Under the pieces are notes generated by a model. That model worked only from the letters and a program-made list of their open reading frames with translations, had not been told where the DNA came from and did not search any database. The translations under genes were made by a program, and so were the position numbers. A DNA stretch of 16,873 bases from Acholeplasmatales bacterium (lineage in GTDB: Bacteria; Bacillota_I; Bacilli_A; Acholeplasmatales; Anaeroplasmataceae): NCBI GenBank assembly GCA_017388605.1, contig JAFPIE010000161.1:1-16873 (forward strand), read 5' to 3'. Positions 14,780-16,873 of this stretch are shown here, piece by piece (position 1 is the first letter of the stretch; each line of letters begins with the position of its first letter).

Positions 14780-15418
14780 ATGGAAGATCTTAATATAGCC
14801 TTTATAGGAATAAATTATAGGATAGGTGGTAATTATCCTACCCATTATGGTATTTGTTATCATTTTTATAATGTTCAAGAGGATAAGGATATAGATTCTA
14901 TAGCCTTAGGATATGATATGTATTTTTTAATGGATAATACAGAAGATAATGCTTTAGGTAAAAGAGTACTTTTAAAGCTCAAGAATGAAGAATTTGTATT
15001 ATCGAATATAGAATCTATATATTCGAAATATATAGAAATTCCTAAGAAATATTCTATGGAATATGAAGGATTATCCTTAGATGATGATTATGTATCTAAG
15101 GTACTTGTGCATTTTATATATCCTATGGTTATGCCAGGTCTTATTTGTATGGATTATATAGATATTAGAAATCTATTTTTAAATAAAACCAAAATAATAT
15201 TCCATAAATATGATCAAGAAATAGATTTAGATTCTATAAATAAGGATTCATCCTTATATATTGTAATATCGGATACCAAATATGAAATAACCTTAAATGA
15301 TGTTTCCTCTATTATTTCTAAAATAAAGGAAAGAGGAAATGAAAATGTCGTTTATTCTACCATGAGTGGTGTAGATATTACAAAAAAATATATTATTTAT
15401 GTTTTTGAAGGGGTATAG
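14780..15418 (+). CDS. Small protein with FtsZ-like T7 loop and C-terminal domain, GTP-binding motif absent
   Basis: This 212-residue acidic protein has no obvious full-length family match. Residues 100-130 read as a helix followed by MPGLICMDYIDIR. This resembles the FtsZ T7 loop (PGL-x-N-x-D-x-x-D-x-R) with both acidic residues kept (Asp125, Asp128) and Cys123 in place of Asn. Residues 159-212 (LYIVISDTKYEITLNDV, then NENVVYSTMSGVDI and YIIYVFEGV) match the strand-helix-strand order of the FtsZ C-terminal domain. The N-terminal part has a possible remnant of the first nucleotide loop (IAFIGINYRIGGN, 6-18), but the GGGTGTG signature and most of the GTPase domain are missing. ATG 14780 is chosen because GGTGAT lies just upstream and the promoter starts after ATG 14765. 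The stop codon lies in the terminator stem. Homology is my inference by eye. Confidence 0.6.
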   Translation: MEDLNIAFIGINYRIGGNYPTHYGICYHFYNVQEDKDIDSIALGYDMYFLMDNTEDNALGKRVLLKLKNEEFVLSNIESIYSKYIEIPKKYSMEYEGLSLDDDYVSKVLVHFIYPMVMPGLICMDYIDIRNLFLNKTKIIFHKYDQEIDLDSINKDSSLYIVISDTKYEITLNDVSSIISKIKERGNENVVYSTMSGVDITKKYIIYVFEGV

Positions 15419-15439
15419 GTAAAACTATACTCTTTTTTT
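15411..15439 (+). terminator. Terminator overlapping the stop codon of the FtsZ-like gene
   Basis: GGGTATAG (15411-15418) pairs with CTATACTC (15425-15432), with one G-U pair and loop GTAAAA, followed by seven T. The TAG stop codon is the last three bases of the left arm. Confidence 0.82.
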
Positions 15440-15449
15440 GAATTTTATG

Positions 15450-15530
15450 CGAAATATAGAATAAATGGAGTTTTCTTTTTGAATTATATTTCATAAATGG
15501 TAGATTGTGATATAATAATTACTGTTGTGA
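15450..15530 (+). promoter_or_regulatory. Promoter and repeat-rich control region of the dehydrogenase gene
   Basis: An extended -10, TGATATAAT (15508-15516), stands without a good -35, as extended -10 promoters can. Upstream, GAAATATA (15451-15458) and TATATTTC (15485-15492) form an inverted repeat, and ATAAATGG occurs at 15461-15468 and 15493-15500, 32 bp apart. TTGTGA is found at 15505-15510 and 15525-15530, flanking the -10. TTGTGA is the half-site of the NADH-sensing repressor Rex, but no full Rex palindrome is present. Confidence 0.5.
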
Positions 15531-15539
15531 GGATAGTAT

Positions 15540-16493
15540 ATGAAGCGTGGTAAGGTAATTATTGTTGGGGCAGGAATGGTTGGTACATCCATTGCCTACT
15601 CTATATTAAATCAAAGCATTTGTGAAGAAATTGTCATTATCGATATTAATGAAACAAAGGCCTATGGAGAGGCTTTAGATATGATGCATGCGATGGAATT
15701 CATGAATCATAAAACGATAGTGAGAAGTGGAGATTATAATGATGCAAAGGATTCAGATGTTGTAATTATTACAGCATCCGTACCAATGGATTCTAAATTA
15801 AATAGCCGAATGGAATTATTAAATAAGAATAAGGGAATTATGAAATCTATTGTAGATTCCTTAATGTCCAATGGGTTTTCAGGAATTATGCTTATTGTTT
15901 CTAACCCTGTAGATATTATGACCTATTATGCATGGAAGCTATCAGGGCTTCCAAAGGAGAAGGTTATTGGTAGTGGTACAACATTAGATTCTGCAAGATT
16001 GCATTATTATATTGCCAAAACCGTAGATGTATCTCCATCGAGTGTAGATGCTTATGTTATTGGTGAGCATGGGGATAGTGAAATGGTAGCCTGGTCTACT
16101 GCAACGATTGGTGGAAAGGATATATTTAATGTAGTTAAGGATAATGAAGCAAGAATTGGTAAGAATCCTTATTTAGCTTTTGAAGAAGAGGTTAAGAAGG
16201 CAGGCTGGGAGGTCTTTAGTAGAAAGGGGAACACCTCCTATGGTATTGCCGCAAGTGTTACAGGTATTTTAAAGGCAATTTTATTTGACGAAAGTAAGGT
16301 TTATCCTGTATCTGTATATTTAGATGGGGAATATGGCGTTAAGGATTGCTATATAAGTGTTCCTACGATTATTAATCGCTTTGGTGCTAAGGAAATTGTT
16401 GAATTAAGGCTTACTAAGGATGAACAGGAAAAGTTTATAAAATCCTCAGAGATATTAAAGAGTAAATGTATGGAATTTATTGAAGAACTGTAA
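15540..16493 (+). CDS. L-lactate dehydrogenase-family (L-2-hydroxyacid) dehydrogenase
   Basis: This 317-residue cytoplasmic NAD-dependent enzyme should reduce pyruvate or a related 2-oxoacid and regenerate NAD+ in fermentation. The Rossmann motif is GAGMVG (10-15), with Asp35 at the end of strand 2 marking NAD preference. Catalytic residues are Arg90 in the mobile loop, Asn122 in SNPVD, Asp150 and Arg153 in TTLDSARL, and His177 in GEHGDSEM. The substrate loop PMDSKLNSRMELLNKN (82-97) departs from the usual PQKPGETRL: it is one residue longer, and the position that is Gln in lactate and Arg in malate dehydrogenases is Met83. Lactate is likely but branched 2-oxoacids are possible. GAGGA (15529-15533) is the SD. 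Monocistronic: a promoter lies upstream and a terminator overlaps its stop. Confidence 0.88.
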   Translation: MKRGKVIIVGAGMVGTSIAYSILNQSICEEIVIIDINETKAYGEALDMMHAMEFMNHKTIVRSGDYNDAKDSDVVIITASVPMDSKLNSRMELLNKNKGIMKSIVDSLMSNGFSGIMLIVSNPVDIMTYYAWKLSGLPKEKVIGSGTTLDSARLHYYIAKTVDVSPSSVDAYVIGEHGDSEMVAWSTATIGGKDIFNVVKDNEARIGKNPYLAFEEEVKKAGWEVFSRKGNTSYGIAASVTGILKAILFDESKVYPVSVYLDGEYGVKDCYISVPTIINRFGAKEIVELRLTKDEQEKFIKSSEILKSKCMEFIEEL

Positions 16494-16519
16494 AGATTAA
16501 CTTTTTTACAGTTTTTTTT
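16486..16519 (+). terminator. Terminator of the dehydrogenase gene
   Basis: AACTGTAAA (16486-16494) pairs with TTTACAGTT (16505-16513), with a 10-base loop and further T to 16519. The TAA stop codon is inside the left arm. Confidence 0.8.
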
Positions 16520-16543
16520 ATAATCGTGAAAATTTTTTTAAGA

Positions 16544-16603
16544 TTTCGCCTATTTATTTAATGAAAGGCGAAAAAGCTAATCAAAAAATAAATAGAAAGA
16601 GGA
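16544..16603 (+). other. Leader with two mutually linked RNA pairings before the last gene
   Basis: TTTCGCCT (16544-16551) pairs with AGGCGAAA (16566-16573). In addition CTATTTATTT (16550-16559), mostly in that loop, is fully complementary to AAATAAATAG (16586-16595), which directly precedes the SD AAAGAGGA (16596-16603). The two helices could form a pseudoknot or alternate. A role in translation control is possible but unproven. Confidence 0.4.
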
Positions 16604-16610
16604 TTAAAAA

Positions 16611-16873
16611 ATGACAGAAAGATTAGAAGCCATCGGTCTAACCGATTATTATTTCAAGGAGTTAATTAAAAGAAAGAAGAATTATTTAACTCTATTACTA
16701 AATGGTATTTGTAACTTAGATTTAAAGGAATCCGATATTACATTAACGGATACAGAAGAAAGAGATTTATGTACCTTAAAAACAGTGAATTATGATATTA
16801 AGGTTGTAAGCATGGATTTGACGATTGATTTGGAAGCTCAAATTGGTATTAATTCAAAGGAAAAGAATGAATA
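16611..16873 (+). CDS. Probable PD-(D/E)XK (Rpn-type) nuclease/transposase-family protein, 5' part
   Basis: The first 87 codons are present and the gene runs off the right edge. The sequence begins MTERLEAIGLTDYYFKELIKRKKNYLT and reaches NYDIKVVSMDLTIDLEAQIGI. The spacing of Asp62, Glu75 and Gln77 (D...E-x-Q) fits the core of the Rpn/PD-(D/E)XK nuclease-transposase group, which is abundant in gut Firmicutes. These proteins promote recombination and are often multicopy. AAAGAGGA is seven bases upstream of the ATG. With only the N-terminal third visible the family call is tentative. No terminal inverted repeat or target-site duplication can be judged from this edge. Confidence 0.55.
   Translation, partial: MTERLEAIGLTDYYFKELIKRKKNYLTLLLNGICNLDLKESDITLTDTEERDLCTLKTVNYDIKVVSMDLTIDLEAQIGINSKEKNE

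Noticed and set aside
1..16873. Recoded TGA (Trp) as in mycoplasmas
   Set aside because: TGA ends the GH1 and response-regulator genes exactly at ATGA overlaps with the next start, and Trp is written TGG throughout.
1..16873. CRISPR array, tRNA or rRNA genes
   Set aside because: No regularly spaced repeat series, cloverleaf or rRNA-like segment was seen in the intergenic regions.

Overview
The window is AT-rich, densely coded DNA. It fits a gut or rumen-type low-GC Firmicute (Erysipelotrichia or a nearby Bacilli/Mollicutes-related lineage). The reasons are Shine-Dalgarno (SD) motifs of the GGAGG type, short intergenic gaps, ABC import of oligosaccharides, a LuxR-type two-component system and a lactate-dehydrogenase-family enzyme. 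TGA is a real stop (for example at the overlapping ends of the GH1 and response-regulator genes), so this is the standard code and not the mycoplasma code. The lineage is inferred from gene content only.

Region 1 (1-8927) is a beta-glucan oligosaccharide locus. A GH94 cellobiose phosphorylase (5' part only, minus strand) is divergent from a LacI-family regulator. The regulator is followed by a lipoprotein sugar-binding protein, two ABC permeases, a GH1 beta-glucosidase, an aldose 1-epimerase (galM) and a GH5 glycosidase. The enzymes have no signal peptides, so the picture is import of intact, unphosphorylated oligosaccharide followed by cytoplasmic phosphorolysis and hydrolysis. No transport ATPase is present in the window. 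Three near-identical AAACGTTTA operators sit in the divergent region, and a half-site sits at the matching place in the binding-protein promoter.

Region 2 (9010-12579, minus strand) is a three-gene signalling operon: a NarL/LuxR-type response regulator, a multi-pass membrane protein that looks like a kinase without its ATP-binding core, and a complete HisKA_3-type sensor kinase. All three genes overlap by a few bases. A 13-bp direct repeat with 21-bp period lies upstream and is a good candidate for the regulator's own binding site. The operon converges on region 1 at a structured bidirectional terminator.

Region 3 (12802-15418) is the least familiar part. Four short co-directional genes include two diverged paralogues, a small beta-rich protein and a protein resembling DUF6935. 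After a terminator comes a separately promoted 212-residue protein. Its second half resembles the FtsZ T7 loop and C-terminal domain, but the GTP-binding signature is missing. This is the best candidate for something undescribed.

Region 4 (15540-16873) holds an L-lactate/2-hydroxyacid dehydrogenase with an unusual active-site loop. It ends with the first 87 codons of what looks like a PD-(D/E)XK (Rpn-type) nuclease/transposase-family gene, which runs off the window.
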